Notes: generated by a model from the sequence alone, not told the origin. Shown: positions 1 through 7,758, counted from the stretch's first letter. The stretch is 23,765 nt of DNA from JBAZMA01 sp041649995 (GCA_041649995.1 JBAZMA010000022.1:1-23765), one strand, 5' to 3'. Translations and numbers: made by a program.

Positions 1-331
<331 letters not shown>

Positions 332-492
332 CTTAATGTTCTTTAAGAGAATGCTCGATGTCTTCGAGAAAAACTGATAAGAATTGTCATTGTTTCAAAT
401 ATGTAAATATTTGAAACAATGATCCTTGAGGAGCGAAAGCGACGAAGGATCTGAGATATTCTCAAGAGCCAAAATTTGATTTGTCAAATTTT
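332..492 (+). other. 23S-5S internal transcribed spacer with stacked hairpins
   Basis: This 161-base spacer contains no tRNA. It is nearly all hairpin. A 5-bp stem lies at 354-358/364-368. A perfect 16-bp AT-rich stem, 387-402 with 407-422, is closed by a GTAA loop of GNRA type. A 7-bp stem GATCCTT/AAGGATC (421-427/445-451) encloses GCGAAAGC. A perfect 10-bp stem lies at 470-479/484-493. Stems of this kind are plausible RNase III processing sites separating 23S from 5S. The second and third also look like short palindromic repeats inserted into the spacer. Function is inferred from position and pairing only. Confidence 0.7.
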
Positions 493-606
493 GAGGCGTC
501 CATGCTGAGAAGGATACACCCGTTCCCATTCCGAATACGGTAGTTAAGCTTCTCAAGGTCGATGGTACTTGGTTCGCAAGGACCTGGGAGAGTAGAACGG
601 CGCCTC
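493..606 (+). rRNA. rrf: 5S ribosomal RNA
   Basis: The 5' strand GAGGCGTC (493-500) pairs perfectly with GGCGCCTC (599-606), giving the terminal helix of a 114-base 5S rRNA. The hallmark text ACCCGTTCCCATTCCGAA and TAGTTAAGCTTCTC of the beta and alpha domains sits in the middle, and GGGAGAGTAG precedes the closing strand, as in typical bacterial 5S. It is the last gene of the rRNA operon and is followed by a strong terminator. Confidence 0.96.
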
Positions 607-615
607 TTAAATATG

Positions 616-649
616 CAACCCCCGCGGATATCGCGGGGGTTGTTTTTTT
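616..649 (+). terminator. Intrinsic terminator of the rRNA operon
   Basis: An 11-bp perfect stem, 616-626 with 632-642, has a 5-base loop GATAT and a T7 tract at 643-649. It lies 10 bases after 5S, so it is the expected end of rRNA transcription. Two weaker structures follow: GGGG-AGAG-CCCC at 651-662, and a mostly A/T hairpin at 663-686 with loop AGAC. They may add to transcription insulation before the pilin promoter. Confidence 0.93.
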
Positions 650-757
650 AGGGGAGAGCCCCGCATTTTTTAGACAAAAAAGATGCTAAAGCCTTCAGCT
701 TGAATATGATTAAGATCAAGGGAAGAAGTTTTTGTTATGGTGCTGCTTTCTGTGCTA

Positions 758-786
758 TTGCATTTGAGGGTCTTTTGTATTACAAT
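758..786 (+). promoter_or_regulatory. Sigma70-type promoter for the pilin genes
   Basis: The -35 box is TTGCAT (758-763), followed by a 17-base spacer and a -10 box TACAAT (781-786). The expected transcript start is near 793, only about 3 bases before the ATG at 796, or about 48 bases before the alternative ATG at 841. The -10 to ATG(796) gap is 9 bases, identical to the geometry upstream of rplM. The promoter sits downstream of the rRNA terminator and would drive the two pilins and probably recG. Confidence 0.6.
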
Positions 787-795
787 TGATTTATC

Positions 796-1221
796 ATGAT
801 TTTCCGACGTGTTCAAAGAAACGCGACGCTTTCAGACGCGATGAAGTCTCGCGCAGGATTCACCCTGGTTGAGATCATGCTGGCTCTGGTCGTTATAGGG
901 ATCCTGGCAGGCATGGCTTATTCGAGGGTTATCGCGATTGCCGAGCGCAGCCGGGGCGCGGAAGCCAGGGAAATCATTTATAAGGCCTACGCGGGATACC
1001 AGAGGGCCAGGGATGACGGAGAAGCGATCGTCGGTATCGACAATAATAAATGGAGCCAGTTCGGCCTCAGCAACCCCAACTCCAGGCCTGACCGTTATTT
1101 CAACTACACCTTTTCTCCTGCCGGCTCCACGAATCCCAGCACTTGCCGGGCGACCAGAGGTGGCAGATATATCGAAATCAACCTGGCGACAGGCGTTATC
1201 ACTAATACCTCCGCCTATTAA
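796..1221 (+). CDS. Type IV-like prepilin (N-methylated pilin/pseudopilin), first of a pair
   Basis: A small secreted structural protein that prepilin peptidase should process and methylate. The class III signal is RAG^FTLVE: Gly21 before the cleavage site, Phe22 as first mature residue and Glu26 (mature Glu5), followed by a hydrophobic helix to about residue 42. The mature part is short and ends in a strand-rich C-terminus with one Cys. The start is uncertain. The ATG at 796 suits the promoter at 758-786 as a near-leaderless start but gives a 21-residue leader. An in-frame ATG at 841 would give the more typical leader MKSRAG, yet has no clear ribosome binding site. No assembly ATPase or secretin is nearby, so pilus versus type II-secretion pseudopilin cannot be decided. 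Confidence 0.85.
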   Translation: MIFRRVQRNATLSDAMKSRAGFTLVEIMLALVVIGILAGMAYSRVIAIAERSRGAEAREIIYKAYAGYQRARDDGEAIVGIDNNKWSQFGLSNPNSRPDRYFNYTFSPAGSTNPSTCRATRGGRYIEINLATGVITNTSAY

Positions 1222-1234
1222 GAGGGAATATCCA

Positions 1235-1615
1235 TTGAGAAAAAATTCCGGTTTTACCCTTACTGAATTGATCGTGGCTGTTGTCGTCCTTGGGATTCTT
1301 GCCACGCTGGGCTATAGCGGTTTTCATGTCCAGAGGCGCAGGGGTGAGTTGAGGAGCGCTATCGCGCAAGTCCAGGCTATCGTGGCCGCTGAACAGCTTT
1401 ATTTCCTGACCTTCCGGGCCTATCGCGCTACGACAAACACAGCCACGACCAATTCCCAGCTCGGTCTTAAAATCCAGGATGCCTATTTCCGCAATTACCG
1501 GGTTAGCGCAGGCGCAGGATCTTTTACGATCGGTGTGAACGGCGGTAATGCCGTTTATACATTCAATGCCAGCGGCAACCGGACGGGATGCTCCGGCAGT
1601 GACTGCGTTTCTTAA
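1235..1615 (+). CDS. Type IV-like prepilin, second of a pair (TTG start)
   Basis: A 126-residue prepilin. I chose the TTG at 1235 because it gives a classic leader MRKNSG^FTLTE (cleavage after Gly6, Glu11 as mature Glu5). AGAGGG at 1221-1226 lies 8 bases upstream and overlaps the end of the preceding stop codon. Reading upstream in this frame only overlaps the first pilin. The hydrophobic helix spans about residues 8-30. The C-terminus holds a CSGSDC pair that could form the short disulfide loop seen in many pilins. Its 13-base distance from the first pilin implies co-transcription. The two proteins differ outside the N-terminal helix, so they are more likely different subunits of one fibre or pseudopilus than a fresh duplication. 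Confidence 0.85.
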   Translation: MRKNSGFTLTELIVAVVVLGILATLGYSGFHVQRRRGELRSAIAQVQAIVAAEQLYFLTFRAYRATTNTATTNSQLGLKIQDAYFRNYRVSAGAGSFTIGVNGGNAVYTFNASGNRTGCSGSDCVS

Positions 1616-1630
1616 AAAATCCTTTAGTGT

Positions 1631-3718
1631 ATGATCCCTTCCTTAAGCTCTTCGGTCCAGTACGCCAAAGGCATCGGGCCGAAGCGGGCGGAGATTCTGG
1701 CTAAGGCCTGTATCCGCACTTTCGAAGACCTCCTGTATCATTTTCCCAGACGCTATGAAGACAGGTCTCATTTCCAGCCTATCCGCGAGATCGAGATCGG
1801 TTCCTTTGTTTCCGTCAAAGGCGAGATCCTTTCGAAGAAGTCCAGGCGAAGTTTCAAGCGGCGAAGTTTCGGTATTTTTGAAATTTCCGTCGCCGACGAT
1901 TCGGGGCGACTTTTTGCCGTCTGGTTTAATCAGGCCTATCTGGAGAGATATTTTAATCCCGGCGACCAGGTTATCCTTTACGGCAAGGCCGAGCTTTACA
2001 AGGACAGGATCCAGCTCTCTTCTCCGGATTTCGAGGTCTTAGAGGACAAGGATGCAGGCCTTGATATTGGGCGCATTGTGCCTGTTTATTCCCTGCCGCA
2101 AGGATTTTCTCAAAGGGTTTTCCGTAAACTGGTAAAGTCCTGCCTGGACTTGCATGTCCGAAACCTCAGGGAAAGCCTGCCTTTTGATATCCGGACAAAA
2201 CATCATTTCCTTAATATCGCCCAAAGCCTTTTGCACATCCATTTTCCTGAGAGCGCGCTCTTGCGCTCCCAGGCCTACCAAAGGCTTTCTTTCGAAGAAT
2301 TCTTTTTGTATCAGATCCCGCTGATCCTTCGCAAGCTTAAACGCAGGGATAAAAAAGGGATCGCTTTTTCCGTGGATGAGGGTCTCATCGGTTCTTTCAC
2401 GGCGGTCCTGCCTTTTTCGCTGACATTTTCGCAGCGCCTTGTCCTTGAGGAGATCAAAAAGGATATGAGCGCCCCGATGCCGATGCAGAGGCTGATGCAG
2501 GGAGACGTCGGCTGCGGCAAGACCGTCGTCGCCCTTCTGAGCGCGTTGATTGCCGCCTCATCGGGCCATCAGACGGCGTTGATGGTTCCGACCGAGATTC
2601 TTGCGCAGCAGCATTTTGAAAAAATCACGCATCTGTTGTCTGGCCTCAGCCATCAGAAAAATATTAAAATCGGAATGCTGACCAGCAGTTTAAGCGAGGA
2701 AGAAAAGAAAGACGTGCTGCGCAAGATAAAAGCAGGGGAGCTGGACATTGTGATCGGCACGCACGCGCTTCTTCAGGAAGGGGTTGCTTTCGGGAAGCTG
2801 GGGCTCATCATTATCGACGAACAGCATAAATTCGGCGTTTCCCAGCGGGCCCTTCTGCCTCAAAAAGGCGTCAATCCCGATGTCCTGATCATGACGGCGA
2901 CGCCTATCCCCCGCACGCTCTCCCTGACGCTTTTTGGAGATCTCGATATCTCCGTCATCACTGAAATGCCGAAAGGACGCGGCAGGATCGAAACAAGGTT
3001 GTTTTCCCGGGAGAACCGGTCCCAGGTGTATGAAATGGTCCGGGGCCAGGTTTGTCAGGGACGGCAGGCTTTTCTGATTTATCCTCTTGTTGAAGAAAGC
3101 GAGCGGCTGGAATTGAGCGCGGCCAAAACCATGTATAAAGAGTTTAAAAATGATGTCTTTAAGGATTTGAAAATCGGGCTGGTGCACGGGAAGATGAAAA
3201 GATGCGAACAGGAAAAGGCGATGTCGGGTTTCAGGGAAGGCAGGCTGGATATCCTTGTGGCGACCACGGTCCTTGAGGTTGGTATCGATGTTCCTAACGC
3301 GACAGTCATGGTTATTGAGCACGCGGAACGTTTTGGCCTGGCCCAGCTGCATCAGATGAGGGGGCGCATAGGCAGGGGGAGCTATGAATCGCAATGTCTG
3401 CTGTTGGCTGACCCCAGGACCGAAGATGCCCAGGCGCGGCTGAAGGCCTTCACTCAGACAACAGACGGCTTCCAGATCGCCGAAGAAGATTTAAAGATCC
3501 GCGGCCCGGGAGAATTTTTCGGGGAAAGGCAACATGGCCTGACGAATCTGAAGATTGCCGATCCTCTGGCCCAGATGCACCTTTTGAAAGCCGCCCGTGA
3601 AGACGCGCATCATGTCCTGGAGCGCGACCCTAAATTGGCTGATCCCAAGAACGCCGAGCTCAAGCGGCAGATGCACCGTCGGTTTTCGGAATTTGAGAGA
3701 TTTATTGAGGTGGGGTGA
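1631..3718 (+). CDS. recG: ATP-dependent DNA helicase RecG
   Basis: A branch-migration helicase that remodels stalled replication forks and Holliday junctions. The protein is 695 residues, normal for RecG. An N-terminal wedge/OB-fold region (about 55-140) precedes the superfamily 2 motor. Walker A is GDVGCGKT at 291-298, the DEQH box at 396-399 (DEQHKFGV, where many RecG have DEQHRFGV), motif III MTATPIPRT begins at 421, and motif VI HQMRGRIGRG is at 574-583. The ATG at 1631 follows the second pilin by 15 bases with only a weak ribosome site, so it may depend on the upstream promoter. Immediately after its stop the DNA changes to repeat-rich, AT-rich sequence, so recG marks the left edge of the islet. 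Confidence 0.97.
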   Translation: MIPSLSSSVQYAKGIGPKRAEILAKACIRTFEDLLYHFPRRYEDRSHFQPIREIEIGSFVSVKGEILSKKSRRSFKRRSFGIFEISVADDSGRLFAVWFNQAYLERYFNPGDQVILYGKAELYKDRIQLSSPDFEVLEDKDAGLDIGRIVPVYSLPQGFSQRVFRKLVKSCLDLHVRNLRESLPFDIRTKHHFLNIAQSLLHIHFPESALLRSQAYQRLSFEEFFLYQIPLILRKLKRRDKKGIAFSVDEGLIGSFTAVLPFSLTFSQRLVLEEIKKDMSAPMPMQRLMQGDVGCGKTVVALLSALIAASSGHQTALMVPTEILAQQHFEKITHLLSGLSHQKNIKIGMLTSSLSEEEKKDVLRKIKAGELDIVIGTHALLQEGVAFGKLGLIIIDEQHKFGVSQRALLPQKGVNPDVLIMTATPIPRTLSLTLFGDLDISVITEMPKGRGRIETRLFSRENRSQVYEMVRGQVCQGRQAFLIYPLVEESERLELSAAKTMYKEFKNDVFKDLKIGLVHGKMKRCEQEKAMSGFREGRLDILVATTVLEVGIDVPNATVMVIEHAERFGLAQLHQMRGRIGRGSYESQCLLLADPRTEDAQARLKAFTQTTDGFQIAEEDLKIRGPGEFFGERQHGLTNLKIADPLAQMHLLKAAREDAHHVLERDPKLADPKNAELKRQMHRRFSEFERFIEVG

Positions 3719-3815
3719 TTTCAGGCATCGGGTCAGTAGGCATCAGGCAACAGACGAGATAGAACAATTAAAAATTAAGAATTAAGAATGAAGAATTGGC
3801 TTATAGCTAATAGCG
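3719..3815. repeat. Stack of short dispersed intergenic repeats after recG
   Basis: Three different repeat-like segments follow each other. First, AGGCATC occurs twice near 3723-3755. Next is an A/T element containing AATTAAAAATTAAGAATT at 3766-3783; exactly this 18-mer recurs at 15955-15972, and a diverged form at 16498-16552. Last is TTATAGCTAATAGCG at 3801-3815, which has an imperfect copy after the KAP gene (5372-5385). No gene is visible here. Such stacks suggest sites where repeats accumulate or where an insertion occurred. Confidence 0.6.
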
Positions 3816-3821
3816 TATAAT
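3816..3821 (+). promoter_or_regulatory. Candidate -10 box (TATAAT) for the KAP NTPase gene
   Basis: A perfect TATAAT lies 135 bases before the KAP start codon. No convincing -35 box is found at 16-18 bases (GAATTG at 17), so its activity is uncertain. The leader to 3956 holds a start followed almost at once by a stop (ATG AAT TAA at 3829-3837), a 13-codon open frame MKFLLNSLIKLIV (3852-3893) and a 7-bp stem 3855-3861/3878-3884. Confidence 0.35.
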
Positions 3822-3956
3822 TTCTCTTATGAATTAACTGGTGACGGACTAATGAAGTTTTTGCTAAACTCTTTGATAAAACTTATTGTTTGACTAGAAA
3901 GAGTAATCAATAGCAGGCATGAAGATACCAAGTACGAAGCGACAGAAGGAGAAAGT

Positions 3957-5375
3957 ATGCGTCTAAAGCCAGTTGCAATAGAAATAGACCCTGATGATAT
4001 TTTTAAACATGACAAGCTTGATCGCGAGAAAACAATAATAAACCTATCAGCTATTTTCAAAAATATTAACGAGTCTTTCGTATTTATAATCAATGCGCCA
4101 TATGGACAAGGGAAAACAACCTTTGTAAAATTTTGGTCTCATTATTTAAAGAAAATTGATATAAATACAATTATATTTAATGCTTGGGAGAGTGATTATG
4201 TTGATAATTCTCTTGCTTGTTTAATAGCTGAGCTAAGAATGGCAATGGAAGCGAAGCTTAAGCTAATGCCTGAGAAAAAGAAAACATTAGCTTCAGGTTC
4301 ATATGAAAAATTTTTAGAAATTAGTGGTAAGGTAATTAAAACAGCTTTACCAGCAATCGTAAAGATTGCAGCTTCGGGAATATTAAAGATAGATGACTTT
4401 CGTGAAGACATGATTTCAAATTTTCTTGAGAAAACTGTACAAACAACAATCGAGGAGTATTCGAAGACAAAAGATTTGCTTAAGGAATTTAAAGAAATTT
4501 TAAGACAAAACACAAAAATAATAGCTGGAGAAAAACCGTTATTTATTTTTATAGATGAACTTGACAGATGTCGTCCGAATTATGCAATAGAAGTTTTAGA
4601 AACAATAAAACATTTATTTGATATTGATGGAATAATTTTTGTGCTTTCATTGGACGAAAGACAGATTAAAACAAGCATAAAACATATTTATGGCGAAGAA
4701 ATCGATGCAGATGGATATTTAAAGCGTTTTATTGACATGAGCTTTACATTGCCGAACCCCAGAGTAGACGATTATTGTCATGAATTATTTTATCGATTTG
4801 ATGTGGCCTCTTATTTTAAAACAAGGGAGGAAGGCAAGAGTATTATTGTGGCAGAAAAAGCAGAGACAATAGAAAAACATTTCATTTTTTTAATGCAAAA
4901 ATTCAATCTTACATTAAGAGAAGCAGAGAAAATTTTCACAACCTTTGTTGTTATTCTGCAAATGACGCCACCAATAAATTGTTTGTATCCAGAAATAATT
5001 TTTCTTTTGATATTAATTTATAAGAAAAATTATTTCTTTTACAAAAAAATCATTACTAAAGAGGTTCAAATGAACGAAATCATGGCTTTTTTCTCTAAAG
5101 AATTAACCCTTGAGGAAGATAAAATACTGAACCCTGAATTTGGAATATTTTTGAATTCTTTAGTATGTTTAGATTGTGCTCTAAATGATGACGATATGAA
5201 ATTTTATAAGGATTTAGAAAATAGATATCAGAATTCCGAGAATATACTTAAAATATTAACTCAGATGAAAGAAAGGAAAGACAGGATCTTTTTTTCAGAC
5301 CGTTCGTTTTCCAGCGTTCTCAAAAACTTGGATGCTAAATTTACTTTTTTAAACAACATAGAGGAATTAAAATAG
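3957..5375 (+). CDS. KAP-family P-loop NTPase, lone gene in an AT-rich islet
   Basis: A 472-residue STAND/AAA-like P-loop ATPase of the KAP type. Walker A is APYGQGKTT (47-55), the KAP-typical FNAWESDY follows at about 74-81, and Walker B is FIDELDRC with Asp200, Glu201 and Arg204. After this come the sensor-like region VLSLDERQI and the helical C-terminal part. The hydrophobic stretch near 340-360 looks like part of the helical domain rather than a sure membrane segment. The start is secure: AAGGAG at 3946-3951 lies 5 bases upstream and there is no in-frame start above it. Base composition differs sharply from the neighbours: 4501-4560 is 25% G+C against 55-57% in sampled neighbour lines, so transfer is likely. 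Known relatives include animal Kidins220 and PifA, the F-plasmid T7 exclusion protein. A defence role here is inference. Confidence 0.88.
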   Translation: MRLKPVAIEIDPDDIFKHDKLDREKTIINLSAIFKNINESFVFIINAPYGQGKTTFVKFWSHYLKKIDINTIIFNAWESDYVDNSLACLIAELRMAMEAKLKLMPEKKKTLASGSYEKFLEISGKVIKTALPAIVKIAASGILKIDDFREDMISNFLEKTVQTTIEEYSKTKDLLKEFKEILRQNTKIIAGEKPLFIFIDELDRCRPNYAIEVLETIKHLFDIDGIIFVLSLDERQIKTSIKHIYGEEIDADGYLKRFIDMSFTLPNPRVDDYCHELFYRFDVASYFKTREEGKSIIVAEKAETIEKHFIFLMQKFNLTLREAEKIFTTFVVILQMTPPINCLYPEIIFLLILIYKKNYFFYKKIITKEVQMNEIMAFFSKELTLEEDKILNPEFGIFLNSLVCLDCALNDDDMKFYKDLENRYQNSENILKILTQMKERKDRIFFSDRSFSSVLKNLDAKFTFLNNIEELK

Positions 5376-5405
5376 CTCATTAGCGGCAGCATGGAAAGGA
5401 AAAAT

Positions 5406-6119
5406 ATGGCCAGTAAATGGGGTGAGTTTCTGTCGCGGCTGTTGGTCGGAGAGGAAAAACCCGTTGATCCGTCCGTGTTTGGCGATCCCCTTGCCCTGGC
5501 GACAGCCTGGGTCCCTTTGGAATCAGGAGGGAGCAATTTCTGCTCACACGGGATCAGGAAGATCGATTCGCTGCGGATGGAATTCAAGACAACGTTGGGC
5601 ATGAAGCTCTTTTGTTCTTTTTTTATTTTTTTCGGTATGGCATTCGCCGGGATCCCCTTGGCCGCCTTATCTCATCACAAGGCTTTTCAGGCGCCTTTGA
5701 TCTGGAACGCCTTGTTCGGCCTGATTTTTTCTGCGATTGGGATAATGGCTTTTTATAAAGCGGAACGGCCGATAGTTTTTGACAAGACAAAAGGCGCTTT
5801 TCGCAAGGGGCGCGGCAAGCCAGGCAAAGACAAGGGGAGTTTTGTTGTCGATTTGTGCAGGATCCGTGCCCTGCAGATCCTTTCGGAGCATTGCCGGGGG
5901 AATAAAAGTTCCTACTACAGTTACGAATTAAACGCCGTGCTGGATGATGCCAGTCGCGTCAATGTCGTAGATCACGGCAGCCTTGAAAAATTGCGCAAGG
6001 ATGCCCAGATCCTGGGACAATTTCTCGGGGTGCAGATTTGGGATGCCGAGCTCGCCAGGCGTGAAGTGAAGGCGGTTGAGGCGAAAATCGACCGATGGCC
6101 GTTGCCTGGAGAACGATAG
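5406..6119 (+). CDS. Conserved two-TM membrane protein with a cytoplasmic strand-rich domain, function unknown
   Basis: A 237-residue protein. I use the ATG at 5406 because AAAGGA (5395-5400) lies 5 bases upstream; an in-frame ATG at 5391 would add MERKN and has no ribosome site. The N-terminal ~60 residues are soluble, two hydrophobic helices lie at about 66-88 and 98-117, and the rest (PIVFDKTKGAF..., then the region around YYSYELNAVLDD and NVVDHG) reads like a small PH-like beta domain. I recall similar uncharacterised membrane proteins in Proteobacteria with the same SSYYSYELN and NVVDHG texts, but no function. GC content returns to the chromosomal level here, so it is outside the islet. 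The radical SAM gene starts 9 bases after its stop, suggesting one transcript. Confidence 0.75.
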   Translation: MASKWGEFLSRLLVGEEKPVDPSVFGDPLALATAWVPLESGGSNFCSHGIRKIDSLRMEFKTTLGMKLFCSFFIFFGMAFAGIPLAALSHHKAFQAPLIWNALFGLIFSAIGIMAFYKAERPIVFDKTKGAFRKGRGKPGKDKGSFVVDLCRIRALQILSEHCRGNKSSYYSYELNAVLDDASRVNVVDHGSLEKLRKDAQILGQFLGVQIWDAELARREVKAVEAKIDRWPLPGER

Positions 6120-6128
6120 ACAGGATCC

Positions 6129-7196
6129 ATGGATAAACCATTTCATAAAAAACAGACAGGCCGTGGCAGCAGAGACGTCCTGCGGCTGGCCGGCGCCCTT
6201 AAAGACAGGGTTTTTGTCGGGCCTCAGGTTGTCCACCTGTATATTACCGACAAGTGTAATCTTTCCTGTAAGTATTGCCGGTACCATGGAAGGCTAAAAG
6301 ACCTGCGACGCCCTACGGAAATGAGTTTTTCGAAAATCCGTGCCATTGTGGACGATGCGGCTGCCATGGGGGTTGATGCGATTTATCTCTCAGGAGAGGG
6401 GGAACCTACGGCCCATTCCCGCTTCAGGGACATCATCGATCATATTACGCGTAAAGGGCTTTCTGTCGCCCTTTTTACGAACGCGACTTTTCGCAGGGAA
6501 CTGGTTCCTTATGTCTTGAGGGCCGCCAAGCTGGTCATTAACCTGCCTTCTGTTGATCAGGCCACTTATGGCGCTTTGCAGGTCCGCGCGTCTTCAAAAA
6601 GACCGGCTGTTTTCAGACGGGTTCTTGAAAATATTCAGTCCATTGCCTTGTCCAGGAACGCGGATTCCCTTGCTTCTCCGACGCTGCAATTTCTTGTTGT
6701 TTTGAATAAGCTGAATTTTCGCCAGGCGCGGGAGGTGTCGAAGTTTGCCGCCAGGCAGGGCGGCCGTGTTATTTTTCACAGGATGTCCCTGCACAGGAAT
6801 AATCAAAAGATCGCAATCGGAGCGAATCTCGGTGCCGGGGACGCTTCCAGAGGCCAGGATTTGCGCGGAGATCTTTTTCTGGCACAGGCGGTTCCTGGAC
6901 CTCGTGCCAAAAAAGTGCCGGCAAACCCCAAGCCCTGTTTTGTCGGATGGTATTACGCTTTTATCACGCTGGACGGCAAGGTCAGCCTTTGTTGCAATCT
7001 CAACAGGCTGGAAATCGGCAACATTTACGAGGATTCCTTCAAGGACATCTGGTTTTCGGGAAAATTCATGGATTACCGGAAAAAGGCGAAATACAGGCGT
7101 TTTTTTAAGGAATGCCGGGGTGGCTGTGGTTTTTCAAAAAGAAATATCGAGATCAGTCATCTCTACGCCGGGTTCAAGGGGAGGGTCTCTTCATGA
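6129..7196 (+). CDS. Radical SAM protein with SPASM-like C-terminal cluster domain
   Basis: A 355-residue enzyme expected to bind a 4Fe-4S cluster and cleave S-adenosylmethionine to start radical chemistry. The cluster motif CX3CX2C is Cys43, Cys47 and Cys50 (CNLSCKYC). The SAM-binding GEGEP motif is at 89-93. The C-terminus fits a SPASM/twitch auxiliary cluster: Cys270, then CX12GX4C to Cys288 (with Cys289 next to it), then Cys329 and Cys333 in ECRGGCGF. Such proteins modify peptides, proteins, sugars or small molecules. No precursor peptide or obvious substrate gene is adjacent. The stop codon overlaps the rsmD start as ATGA (7193-7196), indicating translational coupling. Confidence 0.9.
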   Translation: MDKPFHKKQTGRGSRDVLRLAGALKDRVFVGPQVVHLYITDKCNLSCKYCRYHGRLKDLRRPTEMSFSKIRAIVDDAAAMGVDAIYLSGEGEPTAHSRFRDIIDHITRKGLSVALFTNATFRRELVPYVLRAAKLVINLPSVDQATYGALQVRASSKRPAVFRRVLENIQSIALSRNADSLASPTLQFLVVLNKLNFRQAREVSKFAARQGGRVIFHRMSLHRNNQKIAIGANLGAGDASRGQDLRGDLFLAQAVPGPRAKKVPANPKPCFVGWYYAFITLDGKVSLCCNLNRLEIGNIYEDSFKDIWFSGKFMDYRKKAKYRRFFKECRGGCGFSKRNIEISHLYAGFKGRVSS

Positions 7197-7744
7197 GAAT
7201 CATTGCCGGCGCGCATAAGGGGCGGTTGCTCTCTTTCCCCAGCCATATCCGGCCTACCCAGGATAAGGTCCGGCAGGCCATTTTTAATGTTCTTTCCGGG
7301 GTCATTAAAGGCAGCAGGGTTCTTGATCTGTTTTCCGGAAGCGGGGCCATGGGATTGGAGAGTCTTTCCCGTGGGGCAAAAATGGTGTATTTCATCGATG
7401 AGGATAAACGCTGTGTTTCCATTATCAGACGGAATTTGCGTCAGATGGGAGAGGATGGCCGGCAGGGCGTTTTCTGTTATGTCAATGACGCCTTCCGGGC
7501 GCTTAAGATATTGTCTAAAAAGAAGGTCAGGTTCGATTGTGTGTTTATCGACCCTCCTTATCATAAGGACCTGGCAAAAAAAGCCTTGAAAGTCATAGCC
7601 TTAGGTGGTATATTAACCCCTCTCGGTTTGGTAGTTGTGGAGCATGCCAAAACAGATGCCCTGGATGGGGCAGAAGAGGCCTATACTCTCATCAAAAAGA
7701 TGAAATACGGAGACATCACTGTCTCCGTTTTTCAAATGAGGTAG
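7193..7744 (+). CDS. rsmD: 16S rRNA (guanine966-N2)-methyltransferase RsmD
   Basis: Methylates G966 of 16S rRNA during 30S assembly. The 183-residue length matches the family. The N-terminus MRIIAGAHKG...RPTQDKVRQAIFNVL is typical. The SAM-binding loop DLFSGSGAMG is at 45-54, and the catalytic DPPY motif of N-methyltransferases is at 120-123. The start is the ATG at 7193, which overlaps the radical SAM stop (ATGA) and has a purine-rich AAGGGGAGGG site at about 7176-7185. A longer upstream open frame exists but would bury itself in the previous gene. rsmD next to coaD is a common bacterial arrangement. Confidence 0.95.
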   Translation: MRIIAGAHKGRLLSFPSHIRPTQDKVRQAIFNVLSGVIKGSRVLDLFSGSGAMGLESLSRGAKMVYFIDEDKRCVSIIRRNLRQMGEDGRQGVFCYVNDAFRALKILSKKKVRFDCVFIDPPYHKDLAKKALKVIALGGILTPLGLVVVEHAKTDALDGAEEAYTLIKKMKYGDITVSVFQMR

Positions 7745-7758
7745 CCCGCATTTGATCT

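Noticed and set aside
938..1234. N-terminal extension of the second pilin
   Set aside because: It overlaps the first pilin out of frame and would bury the prepilin signal; the TTG at 1235 explains the gene better.
2690..3394. Long minus-strand open frame inside recG
   Set aside because: It is antisense to well-conserved helicase motifs, has no recognisable domain, and its composition is explained by the codon pattern of recG.
3719..5385. Insertion sequence or prophage at the AT-rich islet
   Set aside because: There is no transposase, integrase or terminal inverted repeats, only one gene and imperfect flanking direct repeats.
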